64,000 nt of DNA from Acidobacteriota bacterium (GCA_018268915.1 JAFDVQ010000005.1:372001-436000); one strand, 5' to 3'. Shown: positions 17,332 to 25,562, counted from the stretch's first letter. Numbers and translations: made by a program. The notes: generated by a model not told the origin, from the letters alone.

Positions 17332-18717
17332 ATGGTTCGATACACCCCGTCAGCAGCCTTGTTTGTGGCTCTCTTCTTTAACGCCATCACATCCATATCA
17401 GCCCAGAGTCCGGCGCCCACCCCGCCCCTCGGCTGGAACAGCTGGGACGCCTACGGTCTCACCATCGACGAAGCCGACTACCGCGCCAACACCAAAGTCC
17501 TTGCCGGCATGAGTAAGTATGGATGGCAATACTCCGTTGTCGACGAAGGCTGGTACATGCAGGACCCTTTCGCTAACTCTGTGGAGGCCAAGAAATACAT
17601 CTGGGATGAAAACGGCATCCTTATCCCGGACGGCAAGCGCTTCCCGTCTTCCGTCATGGGCGCTGGATTCGGACCGCTGGCCGAATGGGTCCACGCATTC
17701 GGCCTCAAGTTCGGCATCCATATCGTGCGTGGCATTCCTCGCCAGGTCGTCGACCAGAACCTCCTCATCGCCGGCACCAGTTTCCACGCCAAAGACGCCG
17801 CCGATCTCACTTCGCCGTGCCCTTGGGATCAGGGCAACTGGGGCATCAAAGACAACGAAGCTGGCCAGGCCTACTACGACTCCATGATGAAGCTCTACGC
17901 CAGTTGGGGTCTCGACTACATCAAAGTTGACTGCATCAGCGATCACCCTTACCGCCCGACCGAAATTCGCCAGATCGCCGAAGCCATTCGCAAAACCGGC
18001 CGACCGATCGTCCTGAGCCTTTCGCCCGGTCCGACACAGATTGATCACGCCGCCGAGGTCGCAAAATACGCACAGCTATGGCGCGTGACAGATGACCACT
18101 GGGACGGTTGGAAGTTCGAGCACAAAGACGAAAAGAGCGAATTCCCCGTCGGCCTGCACGACGAATTCGACCGCATCGCCGCCTGGGCTCCCTATGTCAA
18201 ACCCGGCAACTGGCCAGATCCCGACATGCTCCCAGAAGGCTTCCTGGGGCCGCATCCCGGACTTGGCGACGCGCGACAGTCGCGCTATACGCAAGACGAA
18301 GAGCGCAGCGAATTCACCCTGTGGGCCATCTCGCGCTCGCCGCTCATTCTCGGCGGGAATCTCACCAAACTCGATGACTTTTCGCATTCACTCTATACAA
18401 ATAAAGAAGTCCTCGACCTCAATCAGCAGGCCGTCGAATCTAAACCCGGCCTCCTTCCCAAAGGCAAGGAGAACGACAAGGAGTTTCCGCAGCGCTATTG
18501 GTACGCAAGCACCGGCCGCCCCAATCCAAAGCGCTACGTCGCCGTCTTCAATCTCGCCGACGCGAAGACGACGGCCAATCTGCCCTGGATGATCTTCCAC
18601 CTGCCGAACAAGAGCTTTGCCGCCTTCGACGTCTGGAACCAGAGGCACATTCCGAAATCGAAAACATTGCAGGTCGACCTGCCCGCACACGGCTGCGCGC
18701 TGTTCCGGATCGAGTAG
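17332..18717 (+). CDS. Alpha-galactosidase, glycoside hydrolase family 27, secreted
   Basis: 461 aa from ATG 17332 (a TTG two codons upstream is also possible). A signal peptide (ALFVALFFNAITSISAQ) is followed by the GH27 opening PPLGWNSWDAYG. The catalytic nucleophile is the Asp in LDYIKVDCISDH (about residue 200), and the acid/base Asp is in WRVTDDHWDGW (about residue 254). A small C-terminal beta domain ends the protein. It should remove terminal alpha-galactose from plant oligo- or polysaccharides in the periplasm or outside. The next gene starts 3 nt after the stop and is likely cotranscribed. Confidence 0.93.
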   Translation: MVRYTPSAALFVALFFNAITSISAQSPAPTPPLGWNSWDAYGLTIDEADYRANTKVLAGMSKYGWQYSVVDEGWYMQDPFANSVEAKKYIWDENGILIPDGKRFPSSVMGAGFGPLAEWVHAFGLKFGIHIVRGIPRQVVDQNLLIAGTSFHAKDAADLTSPCPWDQGNWGIKDNEAGQAYYDSMMKLYASWGLDYIKVDCISDHPYRPTEIRQIAEAIRKTGRPIVLSLSPGPTQIDHAAEVAKYAQLWRVTDDHWDGWKFEHKDEKSEFPVGLHDEFDRIAAWAPYVKPGNWPDPDMLPEGFLGPHPGLGDARQSRYTQDEERSEFTLWAISRSPLILGGNLTKLDDFSHSLYTNKEVLDLNQQAVESKPGLLPKGKENDKEFPQRYWYASTGRPNPKRYVAVFNLADAKTTANLPWMIFHLPNKSFAAFDVWNQRHIPKSKTLQVDLPAHGCALFRIE

Positions 18718-18720
18718 GAT

Positions 18721-19365
18721 ATGGATCGCCGCTCGCTGCTCGGGACACTCGCCGTGACTGGCCTGTCGATATCCTCCGCGTGGGCAAGTCCCTCTCAGGG
18801 AGAGCGGCTCGCCATTGCGGCCCGCGCGCAGGTTGGCATCACCACCAGATACGATCCAACCTGGACCGCCATTCGCTATCCCAATGGCGACGTGCCTCGC
18901 TCGACTGGCGTATGTGCCGACGTGATTATCCGCGCTGCCCGTGATGCACTCGGACTCGACCTTCAGCAACTAGTTCACGAAGACATGCTGAAACACTTCG
19001 ACGCATATCCGGCACGGCAAATCTGGAGATCACAACACCCAGATCCAAACATTGACCACCGGCGAGTTTTGAATCTGGAGACTTATTTCAGACGCGCCGG
19101 AGCCTGCCTCTGGCTCGCATCTTCGCCTACTCCAGGCGACGCCTTTCCATATCCGCTCGCTTCAGGCGACATCCTTACCTGGCGGCTCCTCGAAGGCCAG
19201 TTGCCTCACATCGGCATCGTCGTTGCCGTTCCTTCAATACTTCCCGCGGAAAATCCCAAATCCAGAGTCGTCCATAACATCGGCGCCGGAGCGGAAGAGA
19301 TTGAACTCGCGCCTTTCCATCCAAATCGCGCTATCGGCCATTACCGTTGGCCCATTATGCCCTGA
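18721..19365 (+). CDS. DUF1287 family exported protein
   Basis: 214 aa. A twin-arginine-like start (DRRSLLGTLAVTGLSI) and a signal cleavage region come first, followed by ARAQVGITTRYDPTW, IRYPNGDVPRSTGVCADVIIRAAR and, near the C-terminus, LPHIGIVVA and IGHYRW. The Cys in GVCADVI and the His in PHIGIVV are the pattern I associate with DUF1287, which resembles NlpC/P60-like cysteine hydrolases; a cell-wall or peptide amidase role is plausible but unproven. ATG lies 3 nt after the alpha-galactosidase stop. It has no obvious functional link to it. Confidence 0.85.
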   Translation: MDRRSLLGTLAVTGLSISSAWASPSQGERLAIAARAQVGITTRYDPTWTAIRYPNGDVPRSTGVCADVIIRAARDALGLDLQQLVHEDMLKHFDAYPARQIWRSQHPDPNIDHRRVLNLETYFRRAGACLWLASSPTPGDAFPYPLASGDILTWRLLEGQLPHIGIVVAVPSILPAENPKSRVVHNIGAGAEEIELAPFHPNRAIGHYRWPIMP

Positions 19366-19457
19366 CGGTTCCTCGTCACCCCATCCTGCTGTGCGAAACT
19401 AAGTAGTCGGGTCGGAGCGCCTCCTTGCCCCAGACCTCCTCCGGCAAGGTCTAATTG

Positions 19458-20384
19458 ATGCCCGTTCTTCGCTCCGCCTTTATCGCGCTCTCCCGAAATC
19501 CATCCCTTCGTAAATTTGCAGAACACTCAACCTTCGGCAGCAAGCTGAGCTCGCGCTTTGTCGCCGGCCTCGAGATCGAAGACGCGCTCCGCGTCTGTTC
19601 GCAGGTCAACGCACAGGGAATGCACGTCACGCTCGACTCCCTCGGCGAAAGCGTAACCAACGCCGACGAAGCTCATCGCGCCGCCGACATTTACCATCGC
19701 CTCCTCGATGACATCGCCGCCCGCAAGCTCGACTCCAACATCAGCGTCAAACTCACCCAGATGGGCCTGACGATTGATCCCGCTCTGGCTGAGCAGATCG
19801 CTCTCGATCTCACCCGTCATGCGCAATCTACCGGTAACTTCGTCCGCATCGACATGGAGGATTCGTCGCTAACCCAGGTGACCCTGGACATCGTACGCCG
19901 CATCCATGCTCATCCTGAATTGCGCGGCAATATCGGCATCGTAATCCAGTCGTACCTCTATCGCTCGCAGGCCGACATTGAATCGCTTATCGCCGACGGC
20001 ATCCGCGTCCGCCTTTGCAAAGGTGCTTACAAGGAGCCGCCGGAAGTCGCCTTCCCGAAGAAAGCCGACGTTGATGCCAGTTATGTAAACCTAACGAACC
20101 TGCTGCTTCAGAGCCCCACCTACCACGGTCTTGCGACGCACGACGAGAAGATGATTGAGGCCGCAAGATCCTTCGTCGCGCAACGCGGAATCGATCGAAG
20201 TCGATTCGAATTTCAAATGCTCTTTGGTGTACGCCGCGACCTGCAGCGCAGTCTGGTTGCCGAGGGCTATAACGTCCGCGTTTACATTCCGTTCGGCCGC
20301 GAGTGGTACCCATACTTCATGCGACGCCTTGCCGAACGCCCCGCAAACGTCCTGTTCATTGCCAAGAACATGCTGCGCAAATAG
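19458..20384 (+). CDS. Proline dehydrogenase (monofunctional)
   Basis: 308 aa, the size of stand-alone bacterial ProDH. It oxidises proline to pyrroline-5-carboxylate with FAD, passing electrons to quinone. Marks of the barrel: NISVKLTQMGL, RIDMEDSS, GIVIQSYLYRS, VRLCKGAYKEPPEVAF, and the conserved substrate/FAD motif YIPFGREWYPYFMRRLAERP near the C-terminus. ATG 19458 is preceded by AAGGT; a TTG immediately in front is possible. No P5C dehydrogenase gene is in the window. Confidence 0.93.
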   Translation: MPVLRSAFIALSRNPSLRKFAEHSTFGSKLSSRFVAGLEIEDALRVCSQVNAQGMHVTLDSLGESVTNADEAHRAADIYHRLLDDIAARKLDSNISVKLTQMGLTIDPALAEQIALDLTRHAQSTGNFVRIDMEDSSLTQVTLDIVRRIHAHPELRGNIGIVIQSYLYRSQADIESLIADGIRVRLCKGAYKEPPEVAFPKKADVDASYVNLTNLLLQSPTYHGLATHDEKMIEAARSFVAQRGIDRSRFEFQMLFGVRRDLQRSLVAEGYNVRVYIPFGREWYPYFMRRLAERPANVLFIAKNMLRK

Positions 20385-20458
20385 CATCCCGCGTCCGCGG
20401 TGCTTCGTCACCTTCTGCTGGACGAGACATCGCGCAAGATGCTAACCATGGCGGAATC

Positions 20459-21379
20459 ATGCCTAGCCCGAATATCTCGGCGCGTCACGCCACTCTCGCT
20501 CTGCTTGCAGGGCTCTTCGCGATTCCTCCAGGGAGCACACAGTCCGGTCCGCTTGGACTTGCTTACCAATTCACTCACTCGGATAACTCAGATTTAACGA
20601 TCTCGCCGGATGGCAAGCAGCTTGTAGTTCTCTCGGTAATCGCAGGCAGGGAACAGCTGGTGCGCATGAATATCGATCGCAGCAACCCTGTTCAAATCAC
20701 CACGGATGCTGCCGATCACGAAGATCCCGCATGGTCACCAGACGGGAAGAAGATTGCATTTGTGTTGATTCGCGATGGCCGCGAGCAAATTCATCTAATG
20801 AGTCCCGATGGCACCGGAATTGAGCCTCTCGCCCCAGCGGATCGGAAGACGATCCATCCGGCATGGTCGTCCGACAGCCAGAGCGTCCTGTATTGCACCG
20901 ATGACGATCTTCATCCGCCCGCCAAGAATGATGCAGAAATCTATTTGATCAACATTGCGAGCAAGAAGACTACGAGGCTTATCGCGGGCGGGGTGAATAC
21001 TTATCCGTCCCTCTCGCCCGACGGGAGCAAGATCGCATTTCGTCGAATGGTCGAGAACACCAACTCAGAGATCTTCGTCGCAAACAGCGATGGATCGGCA
21101 GCGGTGAACATCACAAACAGCCCTGCCTTCGACGGCTGGCCTGCGTGGTCGCCGAAAGGAACAAAGATCGCCTTTGCCACGAATCGCGGAGGCAACCACG
21201 AAATCTACATCATGAGCCCAGATGGAACTGGCGTGCGCAAGGTTGCAAGCACTGAAGGAAGAGCTACAGCTCCGAAGTGGTCGCCCGATGGAACCGCAAT
21301 CTATTTCCCCAACTGCTGGAAGTCCGCCTATTCATACGACTGCCAGGTCTTCGCGGTCAAGCTCGACCCGGCCTACTGA
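20459..21379 (+). CDS. TolB-like PD40 beta-propeller protein
   Basis: 306 aa from ATG 20459 (the frame is open from 20303, which would overlap the proline dehydrogenase gene). A signal peptide (ATLALLAGLFAIPPGSTQS) precedes a six-bladed propeller built of repeated WSPDGKKIAF-type strands: ISPDGKQLVV, WSPDGKKIAF, WSSDSQSVLY, LSPDGSKIAF, WSPKGTKIAF and WSPDGTAIYF. It lacks the N-terminal TolB domain and any peptidase domain, so a binding or scaffold role in the periplasm is all that can be said. Confidence 0.85.
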   Translation: MPSPNISARHATLALLAGLFAIPPGSTQSGPLGLAYQFTHSDNSDLTISPDGKQLVVLSVIAGREQLVRMNIDRSNPVQITTDAADHEDPAWSPDGKKIAFVLIRDGREQIHLMSPDGTGIEPLAPADRKTIHPAWSSDSQSVLYCTDDDLHPPAKNDAEIYLINIASKKTTRLIAGGVNTYPSLSPDGSKIAFRRMVENTNSEIFVANSDGSAAVNITNSPAFDGWPAWSPKGTKIAFATNRGGNHEIYIMSPDGTGVRKVASTEGRATAPKWSPDGTAIYFPNCWKSAYSYDCQVFAVKLDPAY

Positions 21380-21385
21380 ACGAGT

Positions 21386-21664
21386 TCAAAAGGTGCCTCC
21401 AGCGATCGACGGAATAATCGACAGCGTGTCCTTGCCCGATACTTGTGAATTCTCCTTCTCCGGCAGATAGCGAACGTCCTCATCGTTCAGATAAAGGTTC
21501 ACGAAAGCGCGTACCTTGCCTTCGCTCGTGAACAGATGCTTGCGCAGCTCTGGATACGAATTCGTCAGTGAGTTTAACGCCTCAGACACCGTCGCAGCGC
21601 CAATCTCGATGGCATCCTTGCCTCCAGCGTACGTACGAAGCGGTGTGGGGATATAGATCGTCAT
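21386..21664 (-). CDS. ThiS/MoaD-like sulfur carrier protein with C-terminal GGTF
   Basis: 92 aa ubiquitin-fold protein. The start MTIYIPTPLRTYAGG, the ALNSLTNSYPELRKHL helix and the KDTLSIIPSIAGG end match CysO/MoaD-type carriers. Such proteins are used as thiocarboxylates at a terminal Gly-Gly. Here the protein does not end at GG: residues 89-92 are Gly-Gly-Thr-Phe, so two residues must be removed before activation. The preceding gene encodes a JAMM protease, a natural candidate for the trimming. It is the last gene of a four-gene minus-strand operon (peroxiredoxin, cysteine synthase, JAMM, carrier). The adenylating partner (MoeZ/ThiF-like) is not in the window. Confidence 0.9.
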   Translation of the reverse strand: MTIYIPTPLRTYAGGKDAIEIGAATVSEALNSLTNSYPELRKHLFTSEGKVRAFVNLYLNDEDVRYLPEKENSQVSGKDTLSIIPSIAGGTF

Positions 21665-21677
21665 TTAACCTTGTCCT

Positions 21678-22169
21678 TTACTTTTGATCCTTGATGGAAG
21701 TCACTTCCTGCACATCTTCGAGCTCACCAGATGCTTCCACCTGGATCGTCTCCTGCTCAAATCGCTTATCCTCTTCCGTCGTTCCTGCCAGCAGAAAGGA
21801 GTTCGTTACTGAGGCCTTGCCTTTCGCCACTGCTGTAATCACGTAGGAACAGCCCAGCCAGTGTGCCTCCGCAAAATCCGTCCGCGACCATTGCGCCGGA
21901 TGGTCCGGGTGCGAGTGATAGAAGCCTGCAATCTCAAGCCCCTTCTCGCGTGCCGCTCGCTGGATACGTACCAGCTCGATCGGCGCGATCTGGTAGCGGT
22001 TGTGCGCGGAATCCGTTCGCGTATTCCCGGCCTTCACCGAATCAACAACGCGCCATCCGCTCTCGTCGTGTGTGCCTAGCAGCGCTCCGCAGCACTCGTG
22101 CGGATAGGTCTCTTCCCCGTGCGCTCGAATTGCCGTGTAGACCTCGCTCTTGAGTTGAAGGATGCTCAA
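21678..22169 (-). CDS. JAMM/Mov34 metalloprotease, Mec/QbsD-like
   Basis: 163 aa. The JAMM zinc site is complete: Glu25 in YPHECCGALLG, and the HSHPDHPAQWSRTD motif with His85, His87, Ser95 and Asp98. Single-domain bacterial members of this type cut after the Gly-Gly of a partner sulfur carrier: Mec of Mycobacterium releases cysteine from the CysO-cysteine adduct, and QbsD of Pseudomonas trims the two residues after Gly-Gly of QbsE. Either or both activities would fit, since the adjacent carrier ends GGTF and the upstream gene is a cysteine synthase. The ATG overlaps the cysteine synthase stop (ATGA). The last 30 residues are acidic and not part of the core fold. Confidence 0.9.
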   Translation of the reverse strand: MSILQLKSEVYTAIRAHGEETYPHECCGALLGTHDESGWRVVDSVKAGNTRTDSAHNRYQIAPIELVRIQRAAREKGLEIAGFYHSHPDHPAQWSRTDFAEAHWLGCSYVITAVAKGKASVTNSFLLAGTTEEDKRFEQETIQVEASGELEDVQEVTSIKDQK

Positions 22170-23149
22170 TCCCCTTCCTCCCAGAAGCGTTCGCTCAGAT
22201 ACTTGTCAGCAGAATCCGGCAGCACCGTAACGATCGTTGCCTCGCGTCCTGCTTCGGACTCTTCCTTCGCAATCTGCTCCGATGCAACGACCGCGGCAGC
22301 TGCAGAGATGCCAACCAGCACACCCTCTTCTCGTGCCAGCCGCTTGGCCATTGCGTATGCCAACTCGGTCTCGACGTCGATGTTTCGGTCCGCAAGCTTT
22401 GGATCGTAGATGGCGGGAACGATCGCAGTGGCCATATGCTTCAGTCCCTCAAGGCCATGGAATGGTGAATCAGGCTGCATGCTGATTGCCTGCACCGCGG
22501 GCTTCAGTTCCTTCAGGCGCCTGACAGTTCCCATAAATGTGCCGCTCGTGCCCAGCCCGGCAACGAAATGAGTCACCGTACCCCCGGTCTGCTTCCAGAT
22601 CTCCGGCCCGGTGGTCTCGTAGTGCGCCCGCCAGTTCGCCGGGTTTGAATACTGATCCATGTAGCAGTAGGTTTCCGGGTCGCTCGCTGCAATTTCCCGT
22701 GCCCGACGGATGGCGCCATCGGAGCTTTGGTCGGGGTCGGTCCATTCCACCTGAGCGCCGTAAGCTTTCAGGATTCGTTTGCGCTCCGGTGAAACATTGC
22801 TGGGCATCACCAGCTTCACCGGGAATCCGAATGACGCACCGAGCATCGCAAACGCAATCCCCGTGTTGCCACTCGTTGCATCCAGCAGAGTCTTGCCGTT
22901 GCCAAGGCGTCCGGCCATCAGAGCATGCCGCACCATCGAGGCGGCAGCACGATCCTTCACGCTCCCCCCCGGATTCACCCACTCTGCCTTGGCGAGCAGA
23001 GTCACGCCCGGATAGGAACGAGCAACGCGATCAAGCCGGATCAGCGGAGTGTTGCCAATCCGGTCGATCAGCTCCGACCCGTACCTCTCCTGCCGAGTCA
23101 GCTCCGCCTGATTCCATCCCGGCTCCGAAATGTACGCTCGATTTGCCAC
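22166..23149 (-). CDS. cysM: Cysteine synthase, CysM type (PLP-dependent)
   Basis: 327 aa, fold type II PLP enzyme. The PLP lysine is Lys65 in WVNPGGSVKDRAA; the substrate loop is DATSGNTGIAFA; the phosphate-binding loop is VAGLGTSGTFMGTV. The usual enzyme makes cysteine (or an adduct) from an activated serine. The neighbouring JAMM protease and ThiS-like carrier argue for use of a protein thiocarboxylate as sulfur donor and O-phosphoserine as acceptor, as in the Mycobacterium CysM/CysO route; free-sulfide use cannot be excluded. Overlaps the JAMM gene by 4 nt; 58 nt separate it from the upstream peroxiredoxin gene. Confidence 0.92.
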   Translation of the reverse strand: MANRAYISEPGWNQAELTRQERYGSELIDRIGNTPLIRLDRVARSYPGVTLLAKAEWVNPGGSVKDRAAASMVRHALMAGRLGNGKTLLDATSGNTGIAFAMLGASFGFPVKLVMPSNVSPERKRILKAYGAQVEWTDPDQSSDGAIRRAREIAASDPETYCYMDQYSNPANWRAHYETTGPEIWKQTGGTVTHFVAGLGTSGTFMGTVRRLKELKPAVQAISMQPDSPFHGLEGLKHMATAIVPAIYDPKLADRNIDVETELAYAMAKRLAREEGVLVGISAAAAVVASEQIAKEESEAGREATIVTVLPDSADKYLSERFWEEGD

Positions 23150-23207
23150 TGCTCTTCTCCGAAGGTTGTCTGTTGGTCTACGTCCTCTCGTTTCCTTGTT
23201 CCCTGTC

Positions 23208-23864
23208 TTACTGCGGTTGGGTCGTCGTCCTCAGATACGGCTTCACCGTCTTGTAGCCCGGGAATTGCTTATCTGCCTGCTCGTTCGACACCGAACCGGC
23301 GATGATCACGTCTTCGCCTTGCTTCCAATTCGCAGGCGTCGACACAGGATGCTTGGTGGTCAGCTGAATCGAATCGAGAACGCGGATGATCTCGTCGAAG
23401 TTGCGACCCGTCGTCATGGGATAGCTCAAAGTAAGCTTGATCTTCTTGTCAGGCCCAATCACGAACACGGTTCGCACCGGTGCGTTCAGTGCCGGCGTGC
23501 GTCCCTCGCAGGAATCGCCTGCATCCGCCGCCAGCATGTCATAAAGTTTCGCGATCTTCAGCTCCGGATCTCCGATGATCGGGTAGTTCACATCGTGTCC
23601 GCCCACGTCCTTGATGTCGGAGGCCCATTTGCTGTGGCTCGCAACCGGATCCACGCTAAGGCCGATCACTTTTGCGCCCCTGCGAGCGAAGTCGTTCTCA
23701 AGAGCCGCAACCGCGCCTAACTCGGTGGTACATACAGGGGTAAAGTCCTTGGGGTGTGAAAAGAGCACTGCCCAGCCGTCGCCAATCCACTCGTGGAATC
23801 TGATAGTTCCCTGGGTCGTTTCGGCGGTAAAGTCGGGGGCAACATCATTGATGCGGAGAGACAT
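23208..23864 (-). CDS. Peroxiredoxin, Prx6/1-Cys type
   Basis: 218 aa from ATG 23864, with AGGAGGAAG 5 nt upstream; the open frame to 23963 is rejected because of that site. It reduces hydroperoxides through peroxidatic Cys45 in HPKDFTPVCTTELG. Other Prx6 marks are KVIGLSVDPVASHSKW, YPIIGDPELKIAKLYDM and the long C-terminal dimer domain with PANWKQGEDVII. A Cys in AGDSCEGRT may or may not be resolving. It heads the operon with the cysteine synthase, JAMM protease and carrier, and is preceded by an attenuator-like leader (23917-24000). Confidence 0.93.
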   Translation of the reverse strand: MSLRINDVAPDFTAETTQGTIRFHEWIGDGWAVLFSHPKDFTPVCTTELGAVAALENDFARRGAKVIGLSVDPVASHSKWASDIKDVGGHDVNYPIIGDPELKIAKLYDMLAADAGDSCEGRTPALNAPVRTVFVIGPDKKIKLTLSYPMTTGRNFDEIIRVLDSIQLTTKHPVSTPANWKQGEDVIIAGSVSNEQADKQFPGYKTVKPYLRTTTQPQ

Positions 23865-23904
23865 TCTTACTTCCTCCTGGAGGCTCTTGCCTTGTTTTGT
23901 CGTG

Positions 23905-23944
23905 CGCAAAATCAAAACCCACTCGCAGGTCGCTGCGGGTGGGT
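23905..23944 (-). terminator. Rho-independent terminator-like hairpin in the leader of the peroxiredoxin gene
   Basis: Minus strand: ACCCACCCGCAG (23944-23933), loop CGAC, CTGCGAGTGGGT (23928-23917), followed by TTTTGATTTTG. The stem has 12 bp, one of them G-U type. It could end transcripts from the heme operon upstream or act as an attenuator for the operon downstream; its closeness to the peroxiredoxin gene favours the latter. Confidence 0.6.
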
Positions 23945-23991
23945 CAGGGAAACGAAAACTCAAAACTGGATTCGCGCTCTCTTAGACACAT
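23944..23991 (-). CDS. Candidate 15-aa leader peptide
   Basis: ATG TGT CTA AGA ... CCC TGA, coding for MCLRERESSFEFSFP. It starts directly after the anti-terminator segment and its TGA overlaps the first base of the terminator stem. The second codon is Cys, in a cysteine-related operon. No ribosome-binding site is visible, so it may be chance. Confidence 0.25.
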   Translation of the reverse strand: MCLRERESSFEFSFP

Positions 23992-24254
23992 ACCCGCAGG
24001 CTGTGACAAAGACAACAACAAGCCGTGCGGATTGTGGAGAATGCGCTCATCAGCTGCCCTAAGGCTAGTGCCTCCGTATAGTTGATGTCAACGGCTCGCA
24101 TTCCGATGCGGAAAACGCCTGCTGCGGGTAAAGATCGCTTTCAAAAACCCTCTCGTTTCCTGGTCGGCAAGATGATCGAGAGAAAGTCCACTAAAGACTT
24201 TGTTTTTCTCTACATGCATAAGATCGCGACCTGACATAGTCTCGAGATGCGGTC

Positions 24255-24494
24255 TCAAGACTTGTGCTCCTGCTGCGCTGACGCCCATTTGTATCGCCGA
24301 GTCTGACCCCGGTGCGGCATGAGCCTCAGCTTGCGACAGGTCGGGCATTCCCAGGGATACAGGCCGAGTCGAGGAAAAACCTTCTCCTGCCAAAACCCCT
24401 CTCGGGGGAGGCGTCGCATCGGATGGGTTTTGCATCTGGGACAAAGCGGGTGGGGATTGACGCGACGCTCTTTCGGGAACTCACCAGGGGCCAT
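24255..24494 (-). CDS. Small zinc-ribbon protein
   Basis: 79 aa. Two CxxC pairs, CPRCKTHPMRRLPREGF and YPWECPTCRKLRLM, are spaced as in a zinc ribbon, and the basic linker with FPRLGLYPWEC resembles small uncharacterised proteins I associate with acidobacteria. It lies 81 nt downstream of hemH on the same strand and may be the last gene of the hemE-hemH operon. The start at ATG 24494 has no clear ribosome-binding site. A 118-aa frame on the same strand that overlaps it has no such pattern. Function unknown; nucleic acid or metal binding is possible. Confidence 0.65.
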   Translation of the reverse strand: MAPGEFPKERRVNPHPLCPRCKTHPMRRLPREGFWQEKVFPRLGLYPWECPTCRKLRLMPHRGQTRRYKWASAQQEHKS

Positions 24495-24575
24495 TGGGCG
24501 ACAGCTTTCGTCATCTCAGCGCTCGCCCAAACTGAAACCGAAAACCAGGATTTCCGCGTGGGCTGGGTTGCGGTC

Positions 24576-25562
24576 CTAGTTTAAGCGAGCAGCAGATTCG
24601 TTCTCTTGTAATCTACCCAGCCCACGCATCGCAAGTCCGGCGATGGCGCGCGCCAAAGTGAGGGATGCATTCAGTGACTGGGGACGTTCCAGCCGGATGC
24701 CTAGCCCTTTTGCGTAGTCCTTGAAGGCGATGTCCACGTCATAAAGAATCTCAACGTGATCGCACAGAAATCCGATTGGCTGAAGCAGCACAGTCTTCAC
24801 GCCTTCGCTGGCAATCGAAGTGAGCGTGTCCTCTACGGTCGGTCCGATCCACGGTCCGCCGCTCGCTCCCTGGCTCTGAAACGCAAACCACCACTTCGGG
24901 ATCTGCGGCACACGCGCAGCCACCAGTTCCGCGGTGTGCTTTGCCTCCTGGGCATAGGGATCCGCACGCTCCCCTGGCCAGTGTCGCGGCTGCCCCTCGT
25001 TGGCCGCGGGCGTCTGCACAGTTCTGCACGGTACGCTGTGCGCTGTGAACAGGACGGGAACAGGACCTCCGGCTTCCGGTGTCAGTTTTTCTTGGGCCTC
25101 ACGAAGCCGCACGGCAAAGGCATCGGCCAGAAGGGGATTGTCCGCCCACCCCTCCGTAAAATCGATCTTCAACGAACCGGATTCTGCCTGCACAGCTCGC
25201 CTGTATAGCCCGACGCTGGTCCGCGAATTCTGAGGGGCGAGGCAAACCACCGCAACCTCCTCTACCCCATCGGCACACAACTTCCGCACGACATCCGGGA
25301 TGTACGGCTTCCAGTTGCGCATTCCTACATAGACCTGCGCATCCACGCCCTCCATCGCCAGCTCGGCCTCAACCATCTTGCCCTGCTCCATGCTGATCTC
25401 CGTCAGAGGGCTGTGGCCGATCAGTGTGTAGCGATGCTTGATCTCTTCGATTACATGCTCCGGCATCGGACGCCCGCTGACGACATTGCGCAGGTATTCG
25501 GGAATCTCCTCGACTGTGTCGGGCGTTCCGTGCGCAAGAAGGAGGACAGCCTGCTTAGCCAT
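24576..25562 (-). CDS. hemH: Ferrochelatase
   Basis: 328 aa. It inserts ferrous iron into protoporphyrin IX (or into coproporphyrin III in the alternative pathway). The N-terminus VLLLAHGTPDTVEEIPEYL, the RYTLIGHSPLTEIS motif, the catalytic VLFTAHSVPCRT region and WFAFQSQGASGGPWIGPTVEDTL, cut here into its known halves, are all family marks, with PIGFLCDHVEILYD near the C-terminus. It overlaps the hemE end by 8 nt, so the two are cotranscribed. Because no protoporphyrinogen oxidase is in the window, the choice between the two heme routes cannot be made. Confidence 0.95.
   Translation of the reverse strand: MAKQAVLLLAHGTPDTVEEIPEYLRNVVSGRPMPEHVIEEIKHRYTLIGHSPLTEISMEQGKMVEAELAMEGVDAQVYVGMRNWKPYIPDVVRKLCADGVEEVAVVCLAPQNSRTSVGLYRRAVQAESGSLKIDFTEGWADNPLLADAFAVRLREAQEKLTPEAGGPVPVLFTAHSVPCRTVQTPAANEGQPRHWPGERADPYAQEAKHTAELVAARVPQIPKWWFAFQSQGASGGPWIGPTVEDTLTSIASEGVKTVLLQPIGFLCDHVEILYDVDIAFKDYAKGLGIRLERPQSLNASLTLARAIAGLAMRGLGRLQENESAARLN

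Larger units (their letters stand above)
23865..24000 (-). promoter_or_regulatory. Attenuator-like leader of the peroxiredoxin-cysM operon
   Basis: On the minus strand three segments can pair in two exclusive ways. CTGCGGGT (23999-23992) is the exact complement of ACCCGCAG (23940-23933); the latter is also the inner half of the 5' arm of a terminator hairpin. Between the two lies a 15-codon reading frame ending right at the hairpin. The hairpin ends 52 nt before the peroxiredoxin start. What is seen is the pairing potential; regulation by it is inference. A weak promoter candidate is TTGACA at 24091-24086. Confidence 0.45.

Noticed and set aside
24088..24444. 118-aa minus-strand open frame
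   Set aside because: Overlaps the zinc-ribbon gene in another frame and has no recognisable pattern.
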